Counted from the first letter of the stretch, positions 1 to 9,113 are shown. The stretch is 64,000 bases of DNA from Megasphaera stantonii (GCF_003367905.1 NZ_CP029462.1:2170001-2234000); one strand, 5' to 3'. Translations and numbers: made by a program. Notes: generated from the letters alone by a model not told the origin.

Positions 1-692
1 CCGAATTTTTTGTCCTCGCTGGTCATGTAGATGCGCTGTTCAATTTGCTCCAGAGCGATGGTTTCGCCTTCTAATACGCGGAGCGACAGGGGATTCTGCA
101 TGTGTTTTTTAGCCAGACCCCTGATTTTGTCCGGTATGGTGGCGGAGAAAAACAGGAGCTGACGGCGCTTGGGCGTCATGCTGATGAGGATGTCGACGTC
201 TTCTAAAAATCCCGACTGCAGCATTTGGTCCGCTTCGTCGACGACGACCCGGCCGACGCCGCTTAAATCGAGGGAATTGCGGCGGCAATGGTCCAGGAGG
301 CGGCCCGGCGTGCCGATGATGACATGGGGATGGCGGTGCAGCTTCTGCAGCTGGTTTTCGATCGTCTTGCCGCCGATGAGGCTGAGGACGTCGACGCCGA
401 GAGCCGGGGCTAGGGCGTCGGCTACTTCGGCAATCTGCCGGGCCAGCTCGCGCGTCGGCGCGATGATAAGGACCTGCTCCATATGGACGTTCGGCTTGAC
501 CTGCTGCAATGACGGCAGGAGGAAGGCGTAGGTTTTGCCCGTGCCGGTCTGGGCCTGGGCCAGTATGTCGCGCCCTTTAAATACAGGCGGGATCGCCTGT
601 TCCTGTATGGCCGTGGCCTCACGGATGCCCTGCTTGCGCAGCAGTTCGCAAAGCTCCGGCGTAATGCCTAAGGATTGGAATGTTTTGGACAT
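1..692 (-). CDS. DEAD-box ATP-dependent RNA helicase, C-terminal part outside window
   Basis: The reading frame runs from ATG at 692 off the left edge, giving about 230 residues. Visible in order are a Q-motif region (TAIQEQAIP), Walker A (AQTGTGKTYAF), motif Ia (PTRELARQ), motif Ib (TPGRLLDH), the DEAD box (VVVDEADQML) and motif III (FFSATIP). This is the first RecA-like domain of a CshA/DeaD-type helicase, expected to unwind RNA duplexes in ribosome assembly or mRNA decay. The second helicase domain lies beyond the edge, so the subfamily cannot be fixed. Confidence 0.93.
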   Translation of the reverse strand, partial: MSKTFQSLGITPELCELLRKQGIREATAIQEQAIPPVFKGRDILAQAQTGTGKTYAFLLPSLQQVKPNVHMEQVLIIAPTRELARQIAEVADALAPALGVDVLSLIGGKTIENQLQKLHRHPHVIIGTPGRLLDHCRRNSLDLSGVGRVVVDEADQMLQSGFLEDVDILISMTPKRRQLLFFSATIPDKIRGLAKKHMQNPLSLRVLEGETIALEQIEQRIYMTSEDKKF

Positions 693-874
693 GATCGTGT
701 AAATACCTTTCTATGTAAATATTTGCGTAATTATTATCTATTGTACACAAGAGCCGTCTTTTTCGCAATAGAAGATTGCGCCGGCCGGCCATAACGACTA
801 CCCATGTATGCCCTGTATGTGGTATACTTAATTATTAAGCAAGAGAGTTCCTGTAATGGAGGTACAGAAAAGAA

Positions 875-1306
875 ATGAGTGGCTGTTGCGATGTAATTCG
901 TCAGTGCGTGTTCATGTGTTTTTTTATTATCCCGATTCCCATCGGGGCGTATACGATACATAACGGCTCCAGCGCCGTCGTGGCCCTGGTGAGCTATACG
1001 GTCTTGTCCTTCCTGGTTCCCTGGGCTTATTTAGGCAGCGCCGAAGCGCGGTTCGGCCCGGAACAGCGGAAGATAAGCCGGGCTGCCTTTGTCGTCATGT
1101 GGCTGGCTGTCGCCGCGGCCTTTGCCGTTTTCAGCGCCTGTATGGGCGATATCTGGAAATCGTCGTCCTTTTGGGAATGGCCGACTGTTGGACGGGATAT
1201 CGTATTCATCGTCGGCATGTACGGAAAGGTATGCGTCACGCTGCTGCTGGCCTATGGCCTGGCCTGCCTGACCGGGTCGGATACGGCGAAGGGAGGGAGC
1301 CTATGA
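875..1306 (+). CDS. Small multi-pass membrane protein, function unknown
   Basis: The product is 143 residues, with about four hydrophobic segments and a PIPIGAY motif early in the first. GGAGGT at 858-863 precedes the ATG. The stop overlaps the next gene's start (ATGA), so the two are translationally coupled. The next protein opens with the same layout and a PIPFGAF motif, suggesting an old duplication and possibly a two-subunit membrane complex. I recognise no family and no catalytic residues. Confidence 0.75.
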   Translation: MSGCCDVIRQCVFMCFFIIPIPIGAYTIHNGSSAVVALVSYTVLSFLVPWAYLGSAEARFGPEQRKISRAAFVVMWLAVAAAFAVFSACMGDIWKSSSFWEWPTVGRDIVFIVGMYGKVCVTLLLAYGLACLTGSDTAKGGSL

Positions 1307-2163
1307 CGGCGTCTGTGACAGATCGCGTGCGGGCTGTTCTGCGGCTGGCTCTTTGGACAGTCCCCATTCCCTTCGGCGCCTTTGCGTCCGATAAGGGCCT
1401 GTTCGTATCCCTGTCGGTCCTGGTGTTCATTTTGGCTTCGCTGAGCCTGCCCATTACGGTGCGCCGCCGCCAGATGAAGGGGACGGGAACGTCGCAATAT
1501 GCGTCCGTAGGTGCAATACTATACGGCGGCATCGTCGCCCTGTGCGTTGCCGTCGCCATTCTCAACGGCCTCATGGCGTATCCGTTTTGGCAGGAATACG
1601 CCTTGCGGGTCGCCTCCTTTTTCGCATGGATGGTGGGGACCCTGACGCTGCAGTCTCTGGCTGCCTGGGGCGTGGATTGGTGGCTGAAGCGCCGCCGGGT
1701 CTACTGGTTTTCCGAATTTCTGGATACGATTTTATATAGCCTGCCTCTGCCTTGCGCTGTCATGGGCATGCTCCTGTTTCCGTCTGTCGGCGACGGCGAA
1801 GTAACGACCAGCCTGGTCGTCGGCGTGATGGGCATCATGGGCTTTGGATTTATCGCTATGGGCATATGCGTCATCGCCGTGTTCGCCTTTTATTTTTTTC
1901 CGTCAAAGGGCCTGCCGGGAAAGGAACGGATTATTCAGTGCTTGCGCATCGTCGTGATGACGGCTGTCTGGCTGGGATCGAATTCGATCATCTTCGACAG
2001 CCGCCTGCAAATTTTCAGCTCCCTTATTTTCCAATGCATGCCTGTCGTGCAAAATAATTTTCTCGTATTCATTACGCCGTTTGTCGTAGAAAGCTGTTTG
2101 GTCGTCGCCTCTGTCGCCGTTGGAAACGTGTTCGTCATGGCTGTGTATAAATTCATAAAGTAA
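1303..2163 (+). CDS. Multi-pass membrane protein, function unknown, related to upstream gene
   Basis: The start is ATG at 1303, overlapping the upstream stop, with GGGAGGGAG just before it. The frame stays open further upstream but has no ribosome site there. The 286-residue product has roughly seven to eight hydrophobic helices and basic loops (VRRRQMKG, WLKRRR). Its first third mirrors the preceding 143-residue protein (PIPFGAF against PIPIGAY, then a helix ending in SLPI). A strong terminator follows at once, making this a two-gene unit. Function is unknown. Confidence 0.75.
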   Translation: MTASVTDRVRAVLRLALWTVPIPFGAFASDKGLFVSLSVLVFILASLSLPITVRRRQMKGTGTSQYASVGAILYGGIVALCVAVAILNGLMAYPFWQEYALRVASFFAWMVGTLTLQSLAAWGVDWWLKRRRVYWFSEFLDTILYSLPLPCAVMGMLLFPSVGDGEVTTSLVVGVMGIMGFGFIAMGICVIAVFAFYFFPSKGLPGKERIIQCLRIVVMTAVWLGSNSIIFDSRLQIFSSLIFQCMPVVQNNFLVFITPFVVESCLVVASVAVGNVFVMAVYKFIK

Positions 2164-2176
2164 TTACGACTGATAT

Positions 2177-2209
2177 AAAAAGAGCCGATCCGCAAGGATC
2201 GGCTCTTTT
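2177..2209. terminator. Bidirectional intrinsic terminator
   Basis: A perfect stem (AAAAGAGCCGATCC / GGATCGGCTCTTTT) with a GCAA tetraloop has an A-run before it and a T-run after it. It lies between the convergent membrane-protein unit and the potE-like gene and should stop transcription from both sides. Confidence 0.9.
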
Positions 2210-2217
2210 GCACGTGT

Positions 2218-3546
2218 TTATTTATTTTGCAGCGGCAAGGGCTGTTTCAGGATATTGAAACGGACCATGTAAATCATCCAGCCGATGAAGGCTGCCAGAC
2301 AGCCGCTGAAGAAGGTTACAGCGTCTGTCGTCGTCAGGGCGTAAATGCAGTAAATAATAGATACGCCGGACAGGAAAATAGACGTATTTCTGTTGCAGAC
2401 GGCATTGGAAATCTGTTCTTTTTCCAAGATAGATTTCAATGCGAAAGCGCAGAAGATGTAAGGAATAACGTTTGTCACGACGGCCAGGTTTGCCAGGAGC
2501 TCGAACTGTTTGGCCAGCGTCGGGCTGATGGTCATCAGGGCCAGGCAGCTTTGCATAGCCAGGATGAGGATCATGCCTTTGACCGGAACGTCGGCGTTGG
2601 TGACCTTGGCGAATACCTTCGGGAACAAGCCCCGCTGGGCGCTGGTCTTAAAGACGCGGGCCAGGGTAAACTGCCACGACAGGAGCGAGCCGGCGCAGGA
2701 GAAGACCATCAGGCCCATGACGACCTTGCCGGCCGTAGAGCCGAGCATGTACGAAAAGGCCAGGCCGAAGGGGGCGCTGGAGCTCAGGATTTCCGCATTG
2801 GGAACGATGCCGGCAATGACGTTCGTCGAGGCGACATAGATAAACGCTACGCCCAAGGTGCTGACGAAGGTTGCGATGGGAACGGAACGCTGCGGATTTT
2901 CTACGGCGTCCATGTTGACGGCAGCCGATTCCAGACCCAGGAAAGACCAGAGGGTCAGGGCAATGGAATTGCCGACGGCGTCGATGAACCCAACGTCGTT
3001 CGGATTCCACGAAGAAATCCACGTAGACGGTTCAAACCAGTACCAACCGATGAGCGAGATGCCCAGGACGGGAATAATCGCGCCCCAGATCGTTATCGTG
3101 CTGAGCTTGCCCGAATAGCGGGAGCCGCTGAAATTTAACGCGGCCGCGATCCAGAGCAAGGCGATTGTATATAAACATGTTTGCAGCGGCGTAAAGGAGG
3201 TTCCTAAGAACCCGGCGCCATATCCTACGGCAGAAATGGCGATAGCCACGTTTGCAATGACGATGGAAACTGCATAGGCATAATTTGCCATAAAATGTCC
3301 TATTCGCCCGAAGGCGTATTCGGAATAACCGCCCATTCCGCCAGGCTTCGTAGTAAACATGCCGCATCGGGCGAAAGTCATAGCCAGGGCGAGCGAGCCG
3401 AGAGCCGTAATTAACCACGAAATAATGGAAATCGTACCGACTTCAGCAAGTTTGGTCGGCAGCATGATGATGCCTGCCCCCAACATATTGGCTGCAGTGA
3501 CGAAGGTCAGCTGAACCAAAGACATTTTACGACGTGTAGTTTTCAT
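2218..3546 (-). CDS. potE: APC-family amino acid/polyamine antiporter, PotE-like
   Basis: The product is 442 residues with about twelve membrane helices. The opening (VTAANMLGAGIIMLPTKLAE) and the GGMGGYSEYAFGRIGHFMAN stretch are close to the E. coli putrescine:ornithine antiporter PotE, as are the NVIAGIVPN and APFGLAF segments. It probably exchanges putrescine for ornithine, or a similar diamine/amino-acid pair, at the cytoplasmic membrane. I chose ATG 3546 because AAGGA sits about six bases ahead; an ATG six codons upstream has no ribosome site. No ornithine decarboxylase gene lies nearby, so the substrate rests on family resemblance only. Confidence 0.88.
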   Translation of the reverse strand: MKTTRRKMSLVQLTFVTAANMLGAGIIMLPTKLAEVGTISIISWLITALGSLALAMTFARCGMFTTKPGGMGGYSEYAFGRIGHFMANYAYAVSIVIANVAIAISAVGYGAGFLGTSFTPLQTCLYTIALLWIAAALNFSGSRYSGKLSTITIWGAIIPVLGISLIGWYWFEPSTWISSWNPNDVGFIDAVGNSIALTLWSFLGLESAAVNMDAVENPQRSVPIATFVSTLGVAFIYVASTNVIAGIVPNAEILSSSAPFGLAFSYMLGSTAGKVVMGLMVFSCAGSLLSWQFTLARVFKTSAQRGLFPKVFAKVTNADVPVKGMILILAMQSCLALMTISPTLAKQFELLANLAVVTNVIPYIFCAFALKSILEKEQISNAVCNRNTSIFLSGVSIIYCIYALTTTDAVTFFSGCLAAFIGWMIYMVRFNILKQPLPLQNK

Positions 3547-3740
3547 TATCAGTCCTTCTTTCATTGTAAAATTTTAGTATGAACAACTATTTATTTTGGC
3601 TAGTTCATTCTATCATTTTTGTGAAGAAAATAAAATAGTTTTTGAAAAATAATTATATGAAAATAGTACGTATAGAGAACGTTATATACCGTAAAGATAT
3701 AGTAAAAAACTTTCCCATTTTTTACATTGTCAGAAGTGCA

Positions 3741-3773
3741 AAAAAACGCATGGACAAAGATGCCCATGCGTTT
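3741..3773 (-). terminator. Intrinsic terminator of the thiolase gene
   Basis: Read on the minus strand, the stem AAACGCATGG / CCATGCGTTT is followed by a run of T. It sits 24 bases beyond the thiolase stop codon. Confidence 0.85.
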
Positions 3774-3796
3774 AGTTACGACAATATCAATTGAAA

Positions 3797-4978
3797 TTAG
3801 TCGATGTTTTCTACGATGCAAGCCGTGCCCTGGCCGCCGCCGATGCAGAGGGTAGCCAAGCCGTATTTGCCGCCGACTTCTTTCAAGCCGTAGAGCAGCG
3901 TAACGAGGATACGAGCGCCGGAAGCTCCGATCGGATGGCCGAGAGCGATAGCGCCGCCGTGGATGTTGACTTTGCTCATGTCGAGGCCGAGTTCGCGAAC
4001 AACGTATACGGACTGTGCTGCGAACGCTTCGTTAGCTTCTACGAGGGAGAGATCGTCAGCTGTGAGGCCGGCTTTTTCCAAAGCTTTGCGGGAAGAAGGA
4101 ACAGGTCCGATACCCATGATGGAAGGATCAACGCCTGCGGAAGCGTAGCTTACGACTTTAGCCATCGGTTTGAGGCCGAGTTCAGCAGCTTTTTCAGCAG
4201 ACATTACGACGAATGCAGCTGCGCCGTCGTTGATGCCGGATGCGTTGCCAGCCGTTACGGTGCCGCCTTTTTTGAAGGCCGGTTTTAATTTAGCGAGGCT
4301 TTCAACCGTCGTGCCTTCACGCGGGAATTCGTCTGTATCGAAAACAGTGTCGCCTTTTTTGCCATGGATGACGACAGGAACGATCTGATCCTTGAATGCG
4401 CCGCTCTTAATAGCTTCGCAAGCTTTCTGCTGGGAACGAGCGCCCAAAGCGTCCTGATCTTCACGGGAAACGCCGAACTGTTCAGCTACGTTTTCAGCCG
4501 TGATGCCCATGTGGTAATCGTTGAAAGCGTCCCACAAGCCGTCTTTGATCATCGTGTCGACCAATACGCCGTTGCCCATACGGTAGCCATAACGAGCTTT
4601 AGGAATAGCGTACGGAGCTGCGGACATGTTTTCCATACCGCCTGCTACGATAACGTCGGCGTCGCCGGCTTTAATCATCTGAGCGGCGAGGGATACGCAG
4701 CGGAGACCGGAACCGCAGACTTTGTTGATCGTCATAGCCGGCGTTTCAACGGGGAGACCTGCTTTGATCATAGCCTGACGAGCAGGGTTCTGGCCCTGAG
4801 CAGCCTGGAGAACGTTGCCCATAACGACTTCGTCAACGATAGCTTTGTCGATGCCTGCGCGTTTGATGGCTTCTTCGATAACGATAGCGCCCAAATCTGC
4901 TGCAGGAACGTCTTTCAGGGAACCGCCAAATTTACCAATAGCTGTACGGCAAGCACTTACGATTACTACTTCTTTCAC
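3797..4978 (-). CDS. thlA: Acetyl-CoA acetyltransferase (thiolase)
   Basis: This 393-residue protein is full length for biosynthetic thiolase. It carries the acyl-accepting Cys88 ([10 protein letters not shown]), the NEAFAAQ motif, His348 ([12 protein letters not shown]) and the second catalytic Cys378 (CIGGGQGTA). It condenses two acetyl-CoA to acetoacetyl-CoA, the first step of butyrate- and caproate-type chain elongation. Translation starts at GTG with AAGGAG about ten bases upstream. It is monocistronic, with its own terminator and a long AT-rich leader region. A second, divergent thiolase lies at 6717. Confidence 0.95.
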   Translation of the reverse strand: MKEVVIVSACRTAIGKFGGSLKDVPAADLGAIVIEEAIKRAGIDKAIVDEVVMGNVLQAAQGQNPARQAMIKAGLPVETPAMTINKVCGSGLRCVSLAAQMIKAGDADVIVAGGMENMSAAPYAIPKARYGYRMGNGVLVDTMIKDGLWDAFNDYHMGITAENVAEQFGVSREDQDALGARSQQKACEAIKSGAFKDQIVPVVIHGKKGDTVFDTDEFPREGTTVESLAKLKPAFKKGGTVTAGNASGINDGAAAFVVMSAEKAAELGLKPMAKVVSYASAGVDPSIMGIGPVPSSRKALEKAGLTADDLSLVEANEAFAAQSVYVVRELGLDMSKVNIHGGAIALGHPIGASGARILVTLLYGLKEVGGKYGLATLCIGGGQGTACIVENID

Positions 4979-5521
4979 AGAAAATCACTCCTTATGGTTT
5001 GAATGTAATAGTATGTCCGGATAAGACATACATGTTGCAAATGTATCATCAGTATGAATGATATATTGTTATTATAATCATAACAAACTTTTCAACATAA
5101 ATGCAAGAGGGTATACAAAGTTATTACAAAAAATAATACCTTATACATATATTTTTGTTTGCTATGATTCATAATCGAAAAATAATTAATGATGACCTGA
5201 AACACTGCTACGGCTGATATGGCGTCACAGCCTATAGCAAATTTTGGAACATCATTGGTATAACGGGAAAGATGAGTTCTAAATTTCACAATCTCGTTAT
5301 ACATATAGTACATTTTTTCACAAATAAATGCAAGAGGAAAAAAGCGTTTGCTTATATTAAATACTCATATTTGAATATGATACAGCTAAAAAACGCATAA
5401 TACATGAATAAACTGAAGAAATATATTTATTATAATGTTTTAATTATAGATAAGGTAATAAGAGCATATTGCTCAAAGCGTATAGTTTGTTATGTGAAAT
5501 AAATAACGATAGTTCAATTTA
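4979..5521. other. AT-rich intergenic region without convincing gene
   Basis: About 540 bases between the divergently read thiolase and the biotin-type operon. It is very AT-rich with many stop codons in all frames; short open frames have no ribosome site. Part must hold the thiolase promoter (reading left), but no pair of boxes stands out. Confidence 0.5.
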
Positions 5522-5554
5522 TTGTTAACTTAAAATAATTTATATAGTTGACAC
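5522..5554 (+). promoter_or_regulatory. Probable BirA operator
   Basis: Half-sites TTGTTAACT (5522-5530) and AGTTGACAC (5546-5554) form an inverted repeat (7 of 9 positions match) separated by 15 bases. This matches the layout of Firmicute BirA (biotin repressor) sites, TTGTTAAC-N14-16-GTTAACAA. The right half overlaps the -35 box of the promoter that reads into bioY, so occupation would block RNA polymerase. Confidence 0.7.
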
Positions 5555-5576
5555 TGATAAATGAAATTGCTATAAT
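5548..5576 (+). promoter_or_regulatory. Sigma-A promoter of the bioY operon
   Basis: A perfect TTGACA (5548-5553), a 17-base spacer and a perfect TATAAT (5571-5576). It lies 28 bases before the first gene and overlaps the putative BirA site. Confidence 0.88.
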
Positions 5577-5609
5577 CCCATACATATTGAACAGAAGGAA
5601 GGGATGCCG

Positions 5610-6194
5610 ATGATGCAGCTGATTCAGCAGCTGGCTGCCTGTAAACGCTATGATTTTTCCGGCTGGTTTCTGGCAGAAGCCTCGCTGTGCCTGGAAGGAG
5701 AGGTTCGTTCGATTTCGCTGGAGGTCTGCCGGAAGACGGAGCGGCGGGCCGTGCTGCAAGTGCTGGGATGGGATGAAGGAGGAAGGTGCCGTCAGTCGCT
5801 GACGGTATTGCTGGTCAAGCCGCTCAGCCTTTCCCGGGAGATTGTATCGGCCGAGGCCGATGGTGCTCCTGACGGCGAAGTCCTGTGGCGTCATGTTTTT
5901 TCTGATGAGGAAATACAGGATTACCTGGCCGTCAGCGGCGATGCCAACGAAATACACCGAGGAAAGGGGGCCGTCGTCCCCGGATTGTGCTTTCTGGAAC
6001 GGCTGCTGTCGTCGATGGATGAGGACGACCTTCGCTGGCGCTGCAAATTCCGAAAGCCCGTATATGCCGGCGAAGAGCTCTGCCTCGTGGAGACGGCTGG
6101 CGGTATGGAAGGCTATGTCGGCGGCCGCCTGGTCAATACGATAGAACGATTATCCTATAAGGAGCGTGTACATGATGAAATCAACAACATATGA
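5610..6194 (+). CDS. MaoC-like hot-dog fold protein (putative hydratase/dehydratase)
   Basis: The product is 194 residues. The C-terminal half carries the MaoC/(R)-hydratase signature SGDANEIH, including the Asp and His expected at the active site, after FSDEEIQDYLAV and before a VPG turn. The N-terminal half may be a second, degenerate hot-dog. It probably hydrates or dehydrates an acyl-CoA or acyl-ACP. It is first in an operon with bioY, a thiolase and an acyl-CoA ligase. The ATG at 5610 is favoured (GAAGGG six bases ahead); ATG 5604 or 5613 are possible. The assignment is moderately sure; the substrate is unknown. Confidence 0.7.
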   Translation: MMQLIQQLAACKRYDFSGWFLAEASLCLEGEVRSISLEVCRKTERRAVLQVLGWDEGGRCRQSLTVLLVKPLSLSREIVSAEADGAPDGEVLWRHVFSDEEIQDYLAVSGDANEIHRGKGAVVPGLCFLERLLSSMDEDDLRWRCKFRKPVYAGEELCLVETAGGMEGYVGGRLVNTIERLSYKERVHDEINNI

Positions 6195-6720
6195 TGCCGG
6201 AACGCTGACGCGGCTGGCCCTGCTCATCGCCATGAACTGCGTATCAGCGTATATGATTATTCCTCTGCCCTTTTCTATGTCGCCTATATCGCTGCAGACG
6301 CTGGTCGTCAATTTGGTGGCCTATCTGCTGCCGCCGAAGCAGGCCTGTGCCGCGATGCTGGCGTACGTCTGCATCGGCCTTATCGGCATCCCCGTGTTTA
6401 CGGGCGGCGCGTCCGGCCCGGGAAAAATGTTCGGCCCTACAGGCGGCTATATTTGGGGGTATGTCGTCGCCGTGACGCTCATTGCCTGGCTGAAGGGGAA
6501 GGAGTACAATTTCAAGCGCTTCGCCCTTGTCGGCGTCTGCATCGGCCTGCCGGTCATCGACGTGCTGGGATGCATCCAGCTGAAGCTCATCACTGGCATG
6601 ACATGGGAGGCGGCCGTGCTCAGCGGCGTGCTCCCCTTTATCCCCTTGGATATCGTCAAGTGCCTGGGGGCGGCGGCTTTGGTCCGGCCCTTGTATAAGA
6701 TCCTGGGTGCGATGCGATGA
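6172..6720 (+). CDS. bioY: Biotin transporter substrate-binding subunit BioY
   Basis: The 182-residue membrane protein has about six helices and the BioY features: SPISLQTLVV, LPPKQACAAMLAYVCIGLIG, GGASGPGKMFGPTGGYIWG and PFIPLDIVKC. BioY binds biotin as the S-component of an ECF transporter or acts alone. AAGGAG at 6159-6164 sets the ATG at 6172. It overlaps the end of the hot-dog gene and the start of the next gene (ATGA), so this is a tightly coupled operon. The BirA-like site upstream supports biotin control. Confidence 0.93.
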   Translation: MMKSTTYDAGTLTRLALLIAMNCVSAYMIIPLPFSMSPISLQTLVVNLVAYLLPPKQACAAMLAYVCIGLIGIPVFTGGASGPGKMFGPTGGYIWGYVVAVTLIAWLKGKEYNFKRFALVGVCIGLPVIDVLGCIQLKLITGMTWEAAVLSGVLPFIPLDIVKCLGAAALVRPLYKILGAMR

Positions 6721-7853
6721 ACGACGTGTATATTATCGGCGGCCTGCGCAGCTACATCGGCGTGTATAACGGCATGTACCGCCATGTGCCGGCAGAGAAG
6801 CTGGGCGCAGCCGTTTTGCAGGAAGTGATCTGCGCATACGGGCTGGTCCGCATCGACGAAATCATCGGCGGCAACAGCGTAGGCTGCGGCGGCAACATTA
6901 CCCGGCTGGCCGCGCTGGAAGCGGGATTGGATGTATCCGTACCGGCCGTGACCGTCGACATGCAGTGCTGCAGCGGCCTGGAAAGCATTGCCATCGCGGC
7001 GGCAAAGGTGGCTTCGGGACAGGCGGAATGTATTCTGGCCGGCGGCTTTGACAGCGCGTCTACCCAGCCGCGGCGAAGCTGTCATCCCAATCATCCGGCC
7101 TACCGCGGCGATGGGGACTGGTACATGACGGCGCAATTCAGCCCGCAGGTATGGAGCGAAGACTCTATGCTCCGCTGCGCCGAATACACGGCGGAACAAT
7201 TCCATATTACGCGGGAGATGCTGGATGCCTGGGTCCTTCGCAGCCATGCTCTGGCCGGAGAGGCCGTGCGGGAAGGCGTGTTTCAGCCGTGCATTGCCCC
7301 TGTATGGGGCGGCGCGCGGGATGAAGGCATTCGCCCAGCCATGCGTCCGCAGCTGCTGCGGCGTTTGAAGCCGGTATTGCCCGATGGAACAGTGATTACA
7401 GCGGCCAATGCCTGCCTCACCAACGACGGTGCAGCCTTTGTGATCGTGTGTTCTCCTGCGTACGCCCGCCGGTATGGACTGCAGCCGGCCGTTAAAATAC
7501 GCGGCGTCGTCTCCTGCGGCACAGACCCGCTGCTGAGTCCCGTCGGAGCGGTGCAGGCCGCAGAAGCCGTGCTGACACGATGCGGTTTGCGCGGCGAAGA
7601 CATAGATATTTTTGAAATCAATGAGGCTTTCGCCCTGATTGGCGAATTATTTGCCCGCCAGTTTCCACGCTGCGTGGCGGCTTACAATCCCTTCGGCGGA
7701 GCCTTGGCATACGGCCATCCTTACGGGGCGACTGGCGCCGTGCTGCTCCTGCACGCTATCGAAGGGCTGCGGGCCCGGGACGGCGCGCTGGGCTGCTGCA
7801 GTATTGCCGGCGCCGGCGGCCTGGGCAAGGCTATGATTATAGAAAGAGTGTAG
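6717..7853 (+). CDS. Thiolase-family protein of the biotin-linked operon (YhfS-like)
   Basis: This 378-residue thiolase keeps the nucleophile (MQCCSGLES, Cys84 by alignment), NEAFALIGELF, the catalytic His (AYGHPYGATGA) and a C-terminal Cys (GCCSIAGAGG). It is clearly divergent from the housekeeping thiolase at 3797. In Bacillus subtilis the BirA-regulated yhfUTS genes pair BioY with a thiolase and an acyl-CoA ligase, which is the same set as here. It may condense acyl-CoA units towards a pimeloyl-type biotin precursor, but this is inference. Confidence 0.88.
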   Translation: MNDVYIIGGLRSYIGVYNGMYRHVPAEKLGAAVLQEVICAYGLVRIDEIIGGNSVGCGGNITRLAALEAGLDVSVPAVTVDMQCCSGLESIAIAAAKVASGQAECILAGGFDSASTQPRRSCHPNHPAYRGDGDWYMTAQFSPQVWSEDSMLRCAEYTAEQFHITREMLDAWVLRSHALAGEAVREGVFQPCIAPVWGGARDEGIRPAMRPQLLRRLKPVLPDGTVITAANACLTNDGAAFVIVCSPAYARRYGLQPAVKIRGVVSCGTDPLLSPVGAVQAAEAVLTRCGLRGEDIDIFEINEAFALIGELFARQFPRCVAAYNPFGGALAYGHPYGATGAVLLLHAIEGLRARDGALGCCSIAGAGGLGKAMIIERV

Positions 7854-7856
7854 ACT

Positions 7857-9101
7857 ATGGATTACTTATCGCTTATTAAAGAACAGGACGCTGAAAAAAC
7901 GGCCCTCGTTACGGAAACCTGCCGGTATACCTACGGCCAGCTGGCGCGCCGGGCTCAGGCGCTGCGGGATGCCGTCGGCGGAGAACGCGCCTGCCAGTGG
8001 ATTTATGCCGATACGATTGCCGAACAACTGATTCAGTTTTTGGCTTACGCCGGCACGAACTGGGTACCGGTCATCGCTCCGCAGACAAGATACGGCCGAC
8101 ATGATTGTTCGCAAGTCCCGCCGGAAGCTGCCTGTATGGGTGTGATGACGTCCGGATCGTCAGGCCGGCCGAAGCTGTGGTGGCGGACCTATGACAGCTG
8201 GGCATCCTTTTTTCCCGCGCAGAACGGCGTATTCGGCGTCGATAAAAACACGGTCATGTTTTGCCAGGGGAGCTTGGCCTTTACGGGGAACTTAAACATG
8301 TATCTCGGCGTATTTTCCGCCGGAGGCACTGTCATAGGAGCCGACGGCTTCCATCCTAAGCAGTGGCTGACGATGATAGAAACGTACCGGGTCAACGCGT
8401 TATATATGATTCCGGCGAAGCTGTTTCTCTTGATGAAGCAGATGAAAGCCTCCGGCTGTGATGCCGATACGGTGACGCACATGATCAGCGGTTCCCAGGC
8501 CTTGGGAAAACGGCAGGCTGGTCAGCTGAAGCAAGTCTTTCCGATGGCAGAGATTGTCTTGTACTACGGTTCCAGCGAATTGAACTATATCACTTACATC
8601 AGGGATGAGGACATGACCGATGACGACACCCTCGTAGGCCGGCCCTTCGCAGGGGTTCATATCGCCATGCAGGAGGACACGCAGGAAATTACCGTCTCCA
8701 CGGCAGGCCATGTGTTGGGGCTTTCCATGCCCTACGCGACCCATGACCGGGGATATATAGACGACGGCCTGCTCCATTACCTTGGCCGCAGCGACGATAT
8801 CTGCCGGGTTAACGGCGTCAGTATATCGGCCTATAAAGTGGAAAGGGCGCTGCGGGAATGCATTCCCGACGCAGAGGGGGCCGTCGTCGTCCTGCGCCGG
8901 CCTCACAGAGACGAGCTCATCGCTTATATTTCTTCATCCGATGTATGGAAACAGGATAAAACGCGTTGCATAGCGGCGCTGCGGCGACGGCTGCTGCCTC
9001 AGGAGGTTCCGGACCGTTTTATTGAAACAGCGAATTTGCCTAAAAATGAAAGCGGAAAAATTGATAAAGGACGTCTATTATCTATGACGAGCTCTTTGTA
9101 A
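7857..9101 (+). CDS. AMP-forming acyl-CoA ligase of the biotin-linked operon (YhfT-like)
   Basis: The 414-residue ANL-superfamily enzyme has the P-loop MTSGSSGRPKLWW, the YYGSSELNY motif, THDRGYIDDGLLHYLGRSDD (the hinge region) and the catalytic lysine near the end (NLPKNESGKIDKGRL). It is shorter than typical fatty acyl-CoA synthetases (about 500) because the N-terminal domain is compact. It activates a carboxylate with ATP to an adenylate and then a CoA thioester. It follows the thiolase gene by three bases and ends the operon. The substrate is unknown; a dicarboxylic acid would fit a biotin-precursor role. Confidence 0.87.
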   Translation: MDYLSLIKEQDAEKTALVTETCRYTYGQLARRAQALRDAVGGERACQWIYADTIAEQLIQFLAYAGTNWVPVIAPQTRYGRHDCSQVPPEAACMGVMTSGSSGRPKLWWRTYDSWASFFPAQNGVFGVDKNTVMFCQGSLAFTGNLNMYLGVFSAGGTVIGADGFHPKQWLTMIETYRVNALYMIPAKLFLLMKQMKASGCDADTVTHMISGSQALGKRQAGQLKQVFPMAEIVLYYGSSELNYITYIRDEDMTDDDTLVGRPFAGVHIAMQEDTQEITVSTAGHVLGLSMPYATHDRGYIDDGLLHYLGRSDDICRVNGVSISAYKVERALRECIPDAEGAVVVLRRPHRDELIAYISSSDVWKQDKTRCIAALRRRLLPQEVPDRFIETANLPKNESGKIDKGRLLSMTSSL

Positions 9102-9113
9102 TTGTGATATAAT
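9085..9113 (+). promoter_or_regulatory. Extended -10 promoter of deoD
   Basis: TGATATAAT (extended -10, TATAAT at 9108-9113) with a weak -35 (TGACGA, 9085-9090) 17 bases upstream. It begins inside the end of the acyl-CoA ligase gene. Confidence 0.6.

Noticed and set aside
2227-3138. 303-codon open frame antisense to the PotE-like gene
   Set aside because: It is the complement of a well-supported transporter gene, has no ribosome site and a composition (many Gln, Arg, Gly) typical of shadow frames in GC-rich DNA.
5092-5313. 73-codon minus-strand frame in the AT-rich gap
   Set aside because: No ribosome site and low-complexity AT-driven composition; regarded as chance.
6447-7247. 266-codon open frame antisense to bioY and the YhfS-like thiolase
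   Set aside because: It crosses two strongly supported, overlapping genes, has no ribosome site and no family resemblance.
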